Shown here: in pieces, positions 35,238-46,794 of the stretch
Layout: each line of letters starts with the position of its first letter
Numbering within the stretch: position 1 is the first letter of the stretch
DNA from: Psychrobacter aquaticus CMS 56
GTDB lineage: Bacteria; Pseudomonadota; Gammaproteobacteria; Pseudomonadales; Moraxellaceae
Assembly (NCBI RefSeq): GCF_000471625.1
Contig: NZ_AUSW01000025.1
Coordinates: 62,001 to 126,000 of the forward strand
DNA length: 64,000 nt
Direction: 5' to 3'
Made by a program: the position numbers and the translations under genes
Notes under the pieces: model-generated
Database searches by the model: none
What the model saw: the letters and a program-made list of their open reading frames with translations, nothing else
What the model was told of the DNA's origin: nothing

Positions 35238-36122
35238 CTACTCATCATCTTTTAATTGCTGCTCGGCAAAGTAGATAAAGGCTTGCATATAAGAACGCAT
35301 ATCACCTGCATCATAGCTGTCACCGCGCATGGTCGTTACGTTAACGCCGTACTCACTTATCAATGCATCAATGGCATCGGTTAACTGTATCTCCCCACCA
35401 ACAGAGGCTGTGGTATTGGTCAAATAATCAAAAATTTTATTACTAAATACATAGCGGCCTACCACAGCTAGATGTGAAGGTGCATCGGCTAAGCTCGGCT
35501 TTTCTACAAAACCTGCGACTTTAAAACTAATATTCACCTCTGCTTGATCTTCAAAAGCGCTGGTAGCACTAAACTCTTCGTGTAATTGGGCGATACCGTA
35601 TTTATGCACATCCTCATCTGCCACTTTATTCACCAATATTTGCGAATGGTTGTCTTTGGCAAATGCGTCAATCATAAACGCCAAATTATCAACAGCCATA
35701 TCATTGGTAAAAGGATCAAGCACCACATCCGGGAGCAACACGGCAAAATCATGTTCACCAATGATGGGTTGCGCAGCCAGTACCGCATGACCCAAACCTA
35801 ATGCCCTACCTTGACGTATCATCGATACCGTCACATCATTTGGCAGCCAGTTTAGGCTATCTGCCAGCTCGTCTTTGCCTTTATGACGCAGTTGGTTGTC
35901 CAGCTCAGCATTGATATCGAAATAATTTTCAATTGCGCTTTTTTGCGCATGTCCGACCAAAACAATATGCTTAATACCGGCAGCAATCGCCTCTTCGACC
36001 ACATAATGAATGGCTGGACGATTGCCAAGTGGCAGTAGCTCTTTGGGCACTGATTTAGACAGTGGCAGCATACGAGTACCGAATCCTGCAACAGGGATGA
36101 CCGCGTGAGTAATTTTTTTCAT
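35238..36122 (-). CDS. galU: UTP-glucose-1-phosphate uridylyltransferase
   Basis: Makes UDP-glucose for surface polysaccharides. The 294-residue protein has the nucleotide-binding AGFGTRMLPLSKSVPKELL, the EEAIAAGI segment, GLGHAVL, VLLPDVVLD and the FVEKPS motif. The ATG at 36122 is the family start although its ribosome site is weak. It heads the galU-pgi-ugd-like unit on the minus strand. A galE remnant lies just upstream. Confidence 0.95.
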   Translation of the reverse strand: MKKITHAVIPVAGFGTRMLPLSKSVPKELLPLGNRPAIHYVVEEAIAAGIKHIVLVGHAQKSAIENYFDINAELDNQLRHKGKDELADSLNWLPNDVTVSMIRQGRALGLGHAVLAAQPIIGEHDFAVLLPDVVLDPFTNDMAVDNLAFMIDAFAKDNHSQILVNKVADEDVHKYGIAQLHEEFSATSAFEDQAEVNISFKVAGFVEKPSLADAPSHLAVVGRYVFSNKIFDYLTNTTASVGGEIQLTDAIDALISEYGVNVTTMRGDSYDAGDMRSYMQAFIYFAEQQLKDDE

Positions 36123-36192
36123 AAAGTTCGGACTGTGTTAAGAAAATAGGTTAAACAAAAGTAGTTAGCGAACAGTAATAATCTAAAAAATA

Positions 36193-36345
36193 TTAAGAGA
36201 TATTGTAGCCTTGCGAATTCATACTCTGCCAACGCCAGGTATCTTGGCACACATCAGTAATTAATAGCTTGGCTTCCCATTCTAATAATGCTTTTGCTTT
36301 GTCGGCACTAGCATAACAGCTGGCAATATCCACTTCATTTGAGAC
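36193..36345 (-). pseudogene. galE C-terminal remnant (UDP-glucose 4-epimerase)
   Basis: On the minus strand 51 codons ending in TAA read EVDIASCYASADKAKALLEW, then EAKLLITDVCQDTWRWQSMN and SQGYNIS. This matches the GalE C-terminus (D-IA-CYAD--KA---L-W, then D-WRWQ--NP-GY). There is no start codon or upstream domain; homology ends at the terminator of sucD. It is what remains of a galE that once lay next to galU. Confidence 0.8.
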
Positions 36346-36373
36346 AAACAAAAACACCCCATCGTAGGGGTGT
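36345..36373 (-). terminator. Terminator of the suc operon (after sucD)
   Basis: On minus, ACACCCC and GGGGTGT pair across a 6-nt loop, followed by TTTTTGTTTG. It lies 49-77 bases after the sucD stop. Confidence 0.85.
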
Positions 36374-36421
36374 CTTGTTTATTTTTCAATAGAGTTTTAG
36401 TAGCTGTGTTTTAGATGATTA

Positions 36422-37297
36422 TTACCAGCCAGTAACTTCTTTCAATTTTTCACCAAGTTTAGAGGGATCACGTGTATACGCGATGCCTGCATCTTCAAAA
36501 GCTTTAAATTTCTCTTCAGCAGTACCTTGACCGCCAGAGATAATCGCGCCAGCATGACCCATACGCTTGCCTTCAGGAGCCGTAACACCAGCGATATAAC
36601 CAACCACTGGTTTAGTAACGTGGTCTTTGATATAAGCAGCCGCTTCTTCTTCAGCAGTACCACCGATCTCACCGATTAGGATAATCGCTTCAGTCTGTGG
36701 ATCTGCTTCGAATAGTTTCAATGCGTCAATCTGGTTCATACCAGGAATAGGATCGCCACCGATACCGATACAAGTTGACTGACCAAAACCAAGCTTAGTC
36801 GTTTGTGCAACTGCTTCATAAGTCAAGGTACCAGAGCGTGAGATAATCCCCACTTTACCTGGCTGATGGATGTGACCTGGCATGATACCAATTTTGCACT
36901 GACCTGGTGTGATAACGCCTGGGCAGTTAGGACCTACTAAACGCACATCGCCAGCAGCTTCAAGATAGCGCTTGGCTTTTAGCATATCGATAGTCGGTAC
37001 GCCTTCAGTGATCACAACGATCAGCTTAACGCCTGCATCAATTGCTTCAATGATAGAGTCTAGTACGAATGGTGCTGGTACATAGATAACAGAAGCGTCA
37101 GCTTGTGTCGCTTCCATGGCCTCGCTCATAGTATTAAATACTGGCAAGCCTAAATGCGTTTGACCGCCTTTACCGGGGGTTACGCCACCAACTACTTTAG
37201 TGCCATATTCGATGGCTTGTTCAGAATGGAACGTACCGTTTTTACCAGTAAAACCTTGTACCAATACTTTGGTATCTTTATCGATTAATACACTCAT
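36422..37297 (-). CDS. sucD: Succinyl-CoA synthetase alpha subunit
   Basis: Binds CoA and carries the phosphohistidine (GHAGA in [13 protein letters not shown]). The 291-residue protein begins [19 protein letters not shown]; the frame stays open for 33 codons upstream, but AAGGA sits before the ATG at 37297 and the family starts here. Other motifs: [25 protein letters not shown] and [10 protein letters not shown]. It is the last gene of the suc operon, after sucC, with its terminator downstream. Confidence 0.97.
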   Translation of the reverse strand: MSVLIDKDTKVLVQGFTGKNGTFHSEQAIEYGTKVVGGVTPGKGGQTHLGLPVFNTMSEAMEATQADASVIYVPAPFVLDSIIEAIDAGVKLIVVITEGVPTIDMLKAKRYLEAAGDVRLVGPNCPGVITPGQCKIGIMPGHIHQPGKVGIISRSGTLTYEAVAQTTKLGFGQSTCIGIGGDPIPGMNQIDALKLFEADPQTEAIILIGEIGGTAEEEAAAYIKDHVTKPVVGYIAGVTAPEGKRMGHAGAIISGGQGTAEEKFKAFEDAGIAYTRDPSKLGEKLKEVTGW

Positions 37298-37434
37298 TAT
37301 TTTTTCCTTGTATTCGGTTGTCTTATGATAGCCACTTAATGGTTTATTGATCATTGTTATCAATGGTCTATTTTTATACCAAAAAGCCACTATCACGCTT
37401 TGACTACTATGCTTAAGCGTCTAAATTGACAAAC

Positions 37435-38601
37435 TTACGCTTTTACAGCATCGACAATTTTTTGAGCAGCATCTGATAGGCCTTGAGCTGAGATCAATTT
37501 CAGACCAGACTCTTCTAGGATTTTCGCACCTAGCTCAGCGTTGTTACCTTCTAAACGAACAACAACAGGTACTTTTACGTCAACTTCTTTGATCGCAGCG
37601 ATAATGGCTTCTGCAATCATGTCACAACGTACGATACCGCCGAAGATGTTGATAAGAACGCCTTCAACACTGCTGTCTTCTAGGATGATTTTGAACGCTT
37701 CAACAACGCGATCTTTGGTTGCCCCGCCGCCAACGTCCAAGAAGTTAGCAGGCTTGCCGCCGTACAATTTGATGATGTCCATCGTCGCCATTGCAAGACC
37801 AGCACCGTTAACCATACAACCGATGTTACCTTCTAGCGCAACATAGTTTAGGTCAAACTCAGCCGCTTTTAGCTCACGCTCATTTTCTTGTGACTTGTCT
37901 TGTAGCGCGGCAATTTTAGGCAAACGATAAAGGGCATTTGAATCGATACCAATTTTGCCATCAACACAAACGATTTCGCCATTTTCGCGTACGGCTAATG
38001 GGTTAATTTCCATTAAAGCAAAATCGTTTTCGACGAATGCTTTATAAGCGCCTGTCATCAATTTAACGAATTGATTGATTTGCTTGCCTTCTAGACCTAG
38101 CTTGAACGCGACATCGCGCGCTTGGAAAGGCATCAAGCCTACTAAAGGATCAACATTAACTTTAAAGATTTTTTCTGGTGTGTTGTGAGCCACTTCTTCA
38201 ATATCAACGCCGCCTTCGGTTGATGCCATGAAGGTCACACGACGAGTAGCACGATCAACTACGGCACCAAGATATAACTCAGTTTGTACTGGATACATAT
38301 CTTCTGCAACCAATACAAAGTTTACTGGTTGACCATCGGCGTCAGTTTGGAACGTCACTAGGTTGGTACCGATAAGCTCTTCAGCCACTTGCTTGGCTTC
38401 TTCACGAGTTTTAACCAGCTTTACGCCACCTGCTTTACCACGACCACCAGCATGTACTTGCGCTTTAATAACCGCAATGTCCGTTGGCGTTTTATCAAAA
38501 GCGGCGGCAGCTTCGTCACCATTATAGGCAATGATACCCTCTTGGATAGGCAGTCCGTAGCTTTTTAGTAGCTCTTTTGCTTGATACTCATGTAAATTCA
38601 T
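37435..38601 (-). CDS. sucC: Succinyl-CoA synthetase beta subunit
   Basis: Nucleotide-binding subunit: an ATP-grasp domain ([18 protein letters not shown] near residue 46) and a C-terminal CoA-ligase domain ([26 protein letters not shown]). The 388 residues equal the E. coli length. AAAGGA stands before the ATG. It lies 137 bp upstream of sucD on the same strand. Confidence 0.97.
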   Translation of the reverse strand: MNLHEYQAKELLKSYGLPIQEGIIAYNGDEAAAAFDKTPTDIAVIKAQVHAGGRGKAGGVKLVKTREEAKQVAEELIGTNLVTFQTDADGQPVNFVLVAEDMYPVQTELYLGAVVDRATRRVTFMASTEGGVDIEEVAHNTPEKIFKVNVDPLVGLMPFQARDVAFKLGLEGKQINQFVKLMTGAYKAFVENDFALMEINPLAVRENGEIVCVDGKIGIDSNALYRLPKIAALQDKSQENERELKAAEFDLNYVALEGNIGCMVNGAGLAMATMDIIKLYGGKPANFLDVGGGATKDRVVEAFKIILEDSSVEGVLINIFGGIVRCDMIAEAIIAAIKEVDVKVPVVVRLEGNNAELGAKILEESGLKLISAQGLSDAAQKIVDAVKA

Positions 38602-38758
38602 TGATTGTATCCTTTATTTTTTACAATTAATAAAAAGTGAAAACAAGCGCGCCCTATGTACATATTAGACGTACCTCTGGCACACTTATGATCATAGCAA
38701 CCGCTTTAGTCGCAGCACTATGATCAGGTTATAAGTCAGTACTTATCAAACCAACTAC

Positions 38759-40249
<1,491 letters not shown>

Positions 40250-40313
40250 TCATATAACCAGATACTATTTTGACTGATGCTAATACAATTAAAACTCAGG
40301 AGGTATGAACTAA

Positions 40314-40667
40314 CTAGTACTCTGAGTCATTTTGCATCTCTTCAATCATTTGCTCATAAGTGAATTCGCAAAAATCATCTTCATGACTAGTATTACGAAT
40401 CATAATAATAATATTACCTGCTAAGTTTTTGAATTCTGCTACTGGGTACAGGTTATTAAGAAAACTTTCTTGTACATCAAGATAGAAGCCATATTTTTCA
40501 AGTAAGCTTGAAAACTTATCCACAAAGTCAGAAGCAAACTTATCATCATTTTTATAATTTTCATTAAAAAAACGTTCTAAGTTTTTTAGCTCACTATGTA
40601 GCTCATTTACCTGTTCTTTTGTTAGATTAACATTGGGTAAGTCATAGAGAGCTTCAGAGAAGTTCAT
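40314..40667 (-). CDS. Unrecognised small acidic protein inside the suc operon
   Basis: I do not recognise this 117-residue ORF. It is acidic and Asn/Glu/Asp/Phe-rich, probably mostly helical, with no signal peptide or membrane segment. It begins MNFSEALYDLPNVNLTKEQ and ends MIEEMQNDSEY. A GGTGA precedes the ATG by 8 bases. Its DNA is noticeably more AT-rich than sucB and lpd on either side. The region resembles immunity- or SMI1-like small acidic proteins only in composition, not in any motif I can name. Confidence 0.65.
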   Translation of the reverse strand: MNFSEALYDLPNVNLTKEQVNELHSELKNLERFFNENYKNDDKFASDFVDKFSSLLEKYGFYLDVQESFLNNLYPVAEFKNLAGNIIIMIRNTSHEDDFCEFTYEQMIEEMQNDSEY

Positions 40668-40759
40668 AAATTCACCATACTAGATTAATTGCATCACAAA
40701 GCTACATACTAGTTATCAAAAAAGCTTGTATTAGCGGTTGCCAATACAAGCTTAGAAGC

Positions 40760-42001
40760 TTACAAGTCTAATAGTAACATGGCTGGATCTTCAACCAACT
40801 CTTTGATAGTTACTAAGAACTGTACCGCTTCTTTGCCATCAATCATACGATGGTCATAAGATAGTGCAAGATACATCATTGGTAAGATTTCAACTTTACC
40901 ATCAACTGCCATTGGGCGGTCATTGATCGCATGCATACCTAAGATAGCTGTTTGTGGTGGATTCAGGATAGGAGTTGACATCAATGAGCCAAATACACCG
41001 CCATTTGAAATCGTGAACGTACCACCAGTCATGTCATCTAGACCAAGCTTACCTTTCTGTGCAAGGCCACCAAGCTCACGGATACGGCTTTCGACATCCG
41101 CCATGCTCATGCGATCCGTATCACGTAATACCGGAACGACCAAGCCACGATCTGACGAAACTGCCACACCGATATCATAAAAACCATGATACACAATGTC
41201 GTCACCGTCTAATGAAGCGTTCACTGCTGGGAAACGCTTAAGCGCTTCTGTAGCCGCTTTCACAAACAATGACATAAAGCCTAGGCGTACGCCATGACGT
41301 TTCTCAAACTGGTCTTTATATTTAGCACGCATGTCCATCAACGGCTTCATGTTAACTTCGTTAAACGTCGTTAACATCGCCGTTTCTTGAGAAGCTGCTA
41401 GCAGACGATTCGCCACTGTCTTACGAAGACGTGTCATTGGAACACGTTTCTCAGTACGCTCACCCATTGATTCAGCAACTGGACGGCCATTGTCAGACTT
41501 GATGCTGCTGTCTGCTTTCAACGTTGGGTTAGCCATATCTGTTTTAGTGACACGGCCACCGCGACCACTACCTTCAACTTCTTTAGGATCGACGCCGCTT
41601 TCTTTAGCCGCTTTACGAACTGCTGGGCTCTGATCTTTATGATCAGCTTCGTCTTTCTTATCCGTCACTTGTACAGGCTCACCGCCATCGGCTGCTTGTT
41701 TTGCTTGCACAGGCGCTGCTGGTTGATCCGGATCTACAGCAGGAGCCACATCTGTACTGGCGCTTGCACCCGCTTCAAATTCAGCAATGAGCTCGTCAGA
41801 CAAAACAGTATCATCAACTTGTTTAACGATTTTGGTAACAACACCATTATCAGGCGCGACCACTTCTAATACCACTTTATCGGTCTCAATTTCAGCCAAT
41901 AAATCATCACGATTTACTTGTTGGCCTTCAGTCACATGCCATTCAACGATTGTGCCATCGGCAACCGATTCTGGAAAAACGGGGGCTTTGATATCAGCCA
42001 T
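40760..42001 (-). CDS. sucB: 2-oxoglutarate dehydrogenase E2 (dihydrolipoyl succinyltransferase)
   Basis: A 413-residue core of the complex. In order: a lipoyl domain with [11 protein letters not shown] (lipoyl Lys near residue 42), a Pro/Ala/Lys-rich linker, an E3/E1-binding domain ([18 protein letters not shown]), and the catalytic domain with the active-site HRMIDG ([16 protein letters not shown]). AAGGAG precedes the ATG. It is directly downstream of sucA. Confidence 0.97.
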   Translation of the reverse strand: MADIKAPVFPESVADGTIVEWHVTEGQQVNRDDLLAEIETDKVVLEVVAPDNGVVTKIVKQVDDTVLSDELIAEFEAGASASTDVAPAVDPDQPAAPVQAKQAADGGEPVQVTDKKDEADHKDQSPAVRKAAKESGVDPKEVEGSGRGGRVTKTDMANPTLKADSSIKSDNGRPVAESMGERTEKRVPMTRLRKTVANRLLAASQETAMLTTFNEVNMKPLMDMRAKYKDQFEKRHGVRLGFMSLFVKAATEALKRFPAVNASLDGDDIVYHGFYDIGVAVSSDRGLVVPVLRDTDRMSMADVESRIRELGGLAQKGKLGLDDMTGGTFTISNGGVFGSLMSTPILNPPQTAILGMHAINDRPMAVDGKVEILPMMYLALSYDHRMIDGKEAVQFLVTIKELVEDPAMLLLDL

Positions 42002-42157
42002 CGATATACTCCTTAGATTTGGATATTCATACTTATTATTAAGTCGTGATAAACAGTTAGTACCGTCTTAGATAATATTATCTAAATTGTATTAAATGAT
42101 ACTGACTGTTATCGCCTGATTCATTTATCTTCTATAGTCTTCTGATTAAACAATCTG

Positions 42158-45043
42158 TTACTTAGACAACTCATCGACACTGATACCAAGGCCACCAGCG
42201 ATCAACGCTTGCTGCTGCTGCGCATGGAGTTTTGGTGAACCTGTCGCAGGTGCTGCACTAGCAGGACGTGCCACCGGCTCCATGACTTTCGCCTTGGTTG
42301 GGTGCGGTACGACGATACGGAACATATGCGGTGCCAAGTAATACCAAGCGCCTTGATTGAGCGGCTCTTCTTGTGTCCATACAATCTCTGCTAAATTACG
42401 ATACTTTTCAATCTCCGCAATCAAACGCTTCTCTGGCAATGGATAGAGCTGCTCAATACGAACGATAGCAACATGATCTAAACCTAAGGCACGGCGCTGC
42501 TCAAGCAAATCATAATAAACCTTGCCGCCACATAGCACCATACGCGTCACTTTGTCTGCGTTGTGCTCGTCCATCTCTGGTAGCACCGTTTCAAACTTAC
42601 CATTAGCAAGCTCTTCAAGATTCGACGTCGCCAACTTATGACGTAACAAACTCTTTGGTGACATGACAATCAGTGGTTTACGAATTGGGCGTACAGCCTG
42701 ACGACGCAGTGCATGATAAATTTGCGCAGGTGTGGTCGGCGTAATGACTTGCATGTTGTCTTCAGCACATAATTGTAAGAAGCGCTCAAGACGAGCTGAA
42801 GAATGCTCAGGACCTTGACCTTCAAAACCGTGCGGTAACAGCATGGTCAAACCACAAACACGTTGCCACTTGGTTTCACCACTTGCGATAAACTGATCGA
42901 TTACTACCTGTGCACCGTTAACGAAATCACCAAACTGCGCTTCCCAAACGATCAATGCGTTTGGTACGGTGGTTGCATAACCATACTCAAAAGCCAGTAC
43001 CGCTTCTTCTGATAATAGTGAGTTATAAGTAGCAAAACGGGCTTGTGTTTCACTCATGTGTGCCAATGGCACATACATACTGCCATCATTGACATTGTAA
43101 ATTTCACTATGACGATGTGAGAACGTACCACGGCCTACATCTTCACCAGTAATACGTACTAATACTTCATCATGATCGACCAATGACGCATAAGCCAATG
43201 TCTCAGCAGCACCCCAATTCAGTGGCTCTTCACCTGTCTGCATGGCCAAGCGTTGCTCTACCATTTTCTCAACTTGACGCTGTAGTTTGTAGCCTTCTGG
43301 CATTTCAGCCATACGACGACCGTATCCTTTTAGGATTTCAATATCGACACTGGTATCCCACTCATCGACTAAATCATGACCCAAATAAGGTTTCCAATCG
43401 ACAAACAACGATTCATTTGGTTGATTGACCAATGAATTGGCAACGTAATCACCGCGGTCTAAAGATTCACGGTAGTCATCTTCGTACCGTTTTTCTTCTT
43501 CAGCACTTAGAATACCTGCTTCAATAAGCATCTGCGCATAGATAGTACGTGCAGTTGGTAGCTTTTTGATGACAGCATACATGAGAGGCTGAGTCGCTGA
43601 TGGCTCATCTGCTTCATTATGGCCATTACGGCGATAACAGAATAGATCAATAATGATATCTTTAGCAAACTCACGACGATAGTCTAATGCCAATTGAGCA
43701 GCAAACACGACTGATTCAGGATCATCACTATTTACATGTAGAATAGGGGCATGTACCATTTTTGCTACATCAGTACAATACTCAGTCGAACGAGCATCTT
43801 CTTGACGGCTGGTGGTAAAGCCTACCTGATTATTAATAACGATATGTACCGTGCCACCCGTGGTATAAGCACGAGTTTGCGACATCTGAAAGGTTTCTTG
43901 AACCACACCTTGACCCGCAAAAGCAGCATCACCATGAATAACAATTGGCAATACTGAATTGCCATCGGTATCTGCCATCAAAGGCTCATCATTACGACGA
44001 ACCTGACGGGCACGTACTGAACCTTGTAACACTGGTGCGACAATCTCAAGATGCGATGGGTTAAATGCCAATGCCAAATGCACTTCGCCACCTGGTGTCA
44101 TCACATTAGATGAGAAACCATTATGATATTTAACGTCACCTGAGCCTTTTTCTGGCTGCACTTTACCATCGAACTCGTCAAACAAATCTGCAGGGTTTTT
44201 GCCTAGAATATTTACCAATAAGTTTAGGCGGCCACGGTGCGCCATGCCAATGACCATTTCTTTGGTGCCATAACTGCCCGCACGTTGAATGATTTCATTG
44301 ATAGCAGGAATAAAGCTTTCGCCACCCTCTAAACCGAAACGCTTGACGCCTGTATATTTACGCGCTAAATATTTCTCTAAACCTTCTGCCGCTGTCAGAC
44401 GCTCAAGAATAGACAAGCGTTTTTCTTTATCAAACTTGATATAGCCTAAATTGGTTTCTAAATATTTTTCCATCCAGCGCTTTTCTGTACTGGTGGTAAC
44501 GTGCATATATTCGATACCAATATGGCGGCAGTAAACACGCTCCATAATCTCGATAATTTCACGCAATGGTGCTTCATCTTTACCGATGTTTAAATCATTG
44601 GTAGGAAACACAGTATCAAGATCGGCTTCTGAAAGATTGTGATAAGCCAGAGTCAGATCTTCAACCTCTGCCCGTGGATGCAAATCTAATGGATCGAGCT
44701 TGGCGCGGCGATGACCGCGGCGGCGATAGGCTGAAATCAGCTGCTGCACACCCATTTGTTTAGGATCGGCGCAGTTAGATGGGTTATTAATATTTGCTTC
44801 AGTTGCTTGTGTACTGCCTTTATTGGCGGTCTGATTGCGGGCAAGCAACAAGAACTGGTCTTTAATAGCATTATGCTGTGCATCGTTTGGCGATTGGTAT
44901 TGCTTAAAATACGTTTGCCAATCTGTATCAACACTATTAGGGTCAATTAGGTATTGCTCATAAAGAGCTTCTATATAGCTGGCGTTATCCGCAGCCAACT
45001 CTGTATGTCCTAGGCTCGCTGCTTCTTTAATTATACTATTCAT
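42158..45043 (-). CDS. sucA: 2-oxoglutarate dehydrogenase E1
   Basis: Thiamine-diphosphate enzyme decarboxylating 2-oxoglutarate. The 961-residue protein has the N-terminal E2-binding helix, then GMAHRGRLNLLVNILGK, GDAAFAGQGVVQET and NNQVGFTTS (ThDP/substrate sites), and the C-terminal region with LPHGFEGQGPEHSSARLERFL. The linker (residues about 75-100) is Thr/Asn-rich. The ATG at 45043 lacks a strong ribosome site. An 828-bp gap separates it from sdhB, so it probably has its own promoter. Confidence 0.97.
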   Translation of the reverse strand: MNSIIKEAASLGHTELAADNASYIEALYEQYLIDPNSVDTDWQTYFKQYQSPNDAQHNAIKDQFLLLARNQTANKGSTQATEANINNPSNCADPKQMGVQQLISAYRRRGHRRAKLDPLDLHPRAEVEDLTLAYHNLSEADLDTVFPTNDLNIGKDEAPLREIIEIMERVYCRHIGIEYMHVTTSTEKRWMEKYLETNLGYIKFDKEKRLSILERLTAAEGLEKYLARKYTGVKRFGLEGGESFIPAINEIIQRAGSYGTKEMVIGMAHRGRLNLLVNILGKNPADLFDEFDGKVQPEKGSGDVKYHNGFSSNVMTPGGEVHLALAFNPSHLEIVAPVLQGSVRARQVRRNDEPLMADTDGNSVLPIVIHGDAAFAGQGVVQETFQMSQTRAYTTGGTVHIVINNQVGFTTSRQEDARSTEYCTDVAKMVHAPILHVNSDDPESVVFAAQLALDYRREFAKDIIIDLFCYRRNGHNEADEPSATQPLMYAVIKKLPTARTIYAQMLIEAGILSAEEEKRYEDDYRESLDRGDYVANSLVNQPNESLFVDWKPYLGHDLVDEWDTSVDIEILKGYGRRMAEMPEGYKLQRQVEKMVEQRLAMQTGEEPLNWGAAETLAYASLVDHDEVLVRITGEDVGRGTFSHRHSEIYNVNDGSMYVPLAHMSETQARFATYNSLLSEEAVLAFEYGYATTVPNALIVWEAQFGDFVNGAQVVIDQFIASGETKWQRVCGLTMLLPHGFEGQGPEHSSARLERFLQLCAEDNMQVITPTTPAQIYHALRRQAVRPIRKPLIVMSPKSLLRHKLATSNLEELANGKFETVLPEMDEHNADKVTRMVLCGGKVYYDLLEQRRALGLDHVAIVRIEQLYPLPEKRLIAEIEKYRNLAEIVWTQEEPLNQGAWYYLAPHMFRIVVPHPTKAKVMEPVARPASAAPATGSPKLHAQQQQALIAGGLGISVDELSK

Positions 45044-45796
45044 AATAATCGTCTATTTGATAGATAAATGAATGGAATCGTGCTTATTATTGTGAAATCT
45101 GTTGTATGTTGACCATTTTGACACTTCGTTATATGTCATTAACTACTACTTAACAAAACTCATTCTCGTTATGAAAAAATGAGCGAATTACTTATCACAA
45201 CTATCGATACTAAATAGTAGCACTAAGTGTCATTGCAATACTTTTATCAAAAAAAATACTTATTTGTGAACGTTCAGTTTTCTGATCTAGCTCGTTTCAA
45301 AAAATTAATTTATATATACTGCTATCAATCATAACCAATTTGTTAATGAAAAATTGACCATGAATGTTTTGTTATTTCTAAAATACGATTCATTTTTGGC
45401 CAAGCATACATTGCTGTATAGAATAGCATGCCTGCTTTTTATGCCATAGTTTGTTTGTTCAATACTAAGTATTTACGTAGTGAATACCTAGTATCATTTA
45501 AGCGTATTGTCATTATTTATAGGCTGCTATGACACATTGTTATAATCAAATCAGAGCATCAATAACTGATATTAACCAATCAAAATATTCGACATATACA
45601 ACTGTGCAATATTCTAACATTTAACGTGTTCAATATCTCTTGATGAATGCATTTTTCTAGACCAATTATATAGATTGACTGTTTATATATCATGCATTCT
45701 TACATATGACCAACGTATCGTTAGTACAGACGCACATTTAATTATTTGTATTACTTTTATCTTACCTTAAGCTAAAAAATAGTCTCAGAATTTTAT
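45044..45796. promoter_or_regulatory. Long AT-rich upstream region of sucA
   Basis: About 750 bp between the sdhB terminator and sucA with no supportable ORF, strikingly AT-rich. It is long enough for several promoters and regulator sites. No family A or B repeat was recognised in it. Confidence 0.45.
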
Positions 45797-45832
45797 CAAA
45801 AAAACACCACCTGATTAGGTGGTGTTTTTTTA
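45797..45832 (-). terminator. Terminator of the sdh operon
   Basis: AAAAACACCACCT and AGGTGGTGTTTTT pair across GATT, with A-runs and T-runs on both sides. It lies 40-75 bases after the sdhB stop. Confidence 0.92.
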
Positions 45833-45871
45833 CTACAGCCAATTCATTTTAAAAAATACAATTACAGACCA

Positions 45872-46582
45872 CTAACCTGCTTGATCCAGTAACATGCTAC
45901 GTAAATGACCAATGGCTTTTGTTGGATTCAAGCCTTTTGGACAAACTGATACGCAGTTCATGATACCGCGGCAACGAAATAGACTAAACGGATCATCTAA
46001 ACGAGCCAGACGAGCTTGCGTGTCACCATCACGGCTATCAGCAACGAAGCGATAGGCATGTAATAGTGCTGATGGACCTAAGAACTTATCAGGGTTCCAC
46101 CAAAATGATGGGCAGCTGGTTGAACAGCACGCACACAGGATACATTCGTACAGGCCGTTCAGTTTTTCACGCTGCTCAGGAGATTGCAAACGCTCTGTTG
46201 GCGGTGCTGGTTGGTCATTGATCAAGTACGGGTGTACTTTTTCATACTGCTCATAAAATTGGTTCATATCGACAACCAAATCACGAACCACTGGCAAACC
46301 CGGTAATGGACGAACGGTGACTTTTTCTGGCAAAGTATTCATGTTGATTAGACATGCCAGACCATTTTTGCCATTGATGTTCATGCCATCAGAGCCACAG
46401 ATGCCTTCACGACAAGAGCGACGGAAGGTGAGCGTTTCATCTTCCTTCTTTAGGCGTAATAATACGTCAAGCAACATACGATCTGAATCAAGTAGCTCAA
46501 TCGTATAAGTTTGCATGCGTGGCGCTGCGTCCAGATCAGGATCGTAGCGATAGATTTCGATGGTGCGAGTACCTCGGCTCAT
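45872..46582 (-). CDS. sdhB: Succinate dehydrogenase iron-sulfur subunit
   Basis: Carries the three Fe-S clusters. 2Fe-2S: CREGICGSDG ... GLAC; 4Fe-4S: CILCACCSTSCPSFWW; 3Fe-4S: CRGIMNCVSVCPKGLNP. It is 236 residues, as in E. coli (238). The frame extends upstream to a GTG at 46645, but GGAG 9 bases before the ATG at 46582 and the family start MSRGTRTIEIYRYDP decide it. It is the last gene of sdhCDAB. Confidence 0.97.
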   Translation of the reverse strand: MSRGTRTIEIYRYDPDLDAAPRMQTYTIELLDSDRMLLDVLLRLKKEDETLTFRRSCREGICGSDGMNINGKNGLACLINMNTLPEKVTVRPLPGLPVVRDLVVDMNQFYEQYEKVHPYLINDQPAPPTERLQSPEQREKLNGLYECILCACCSTSCPSFWWNPDKFLGPSALLHAYRFVADSRDGDTQARLARLDDPFSLFRCRGIMNCVSVCPKGLNPTKAIGHLRSMLLDQAG

Positions 46583-46794
46583 AATGCTAAACTCCACACG
46601 TAGGTGATGGCGGGCATACAAAGATTGCAACATATTTGCGCTCACTATGAATCAGGGATGACAATCAATATCAAAGGCTGATTCATAGTGCCATAGCGCT
46701 GGCATGTGCATGTAGCTGGCGGTCACCTTTTTAAGAAATTAATAAAGGATAAAACATTAACACTGCTGTTATATATTAGCTGCTTAACAGAAAA

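Noticed and set aside
33564..36122. Complete capsule biosynthesis locus
   Set aside because: Only galU, pgi, a UGD-like pseudoenzyme and a phosphomannomutase are here; no wza/wzc export, glycosyltransferase or polymerase genes.
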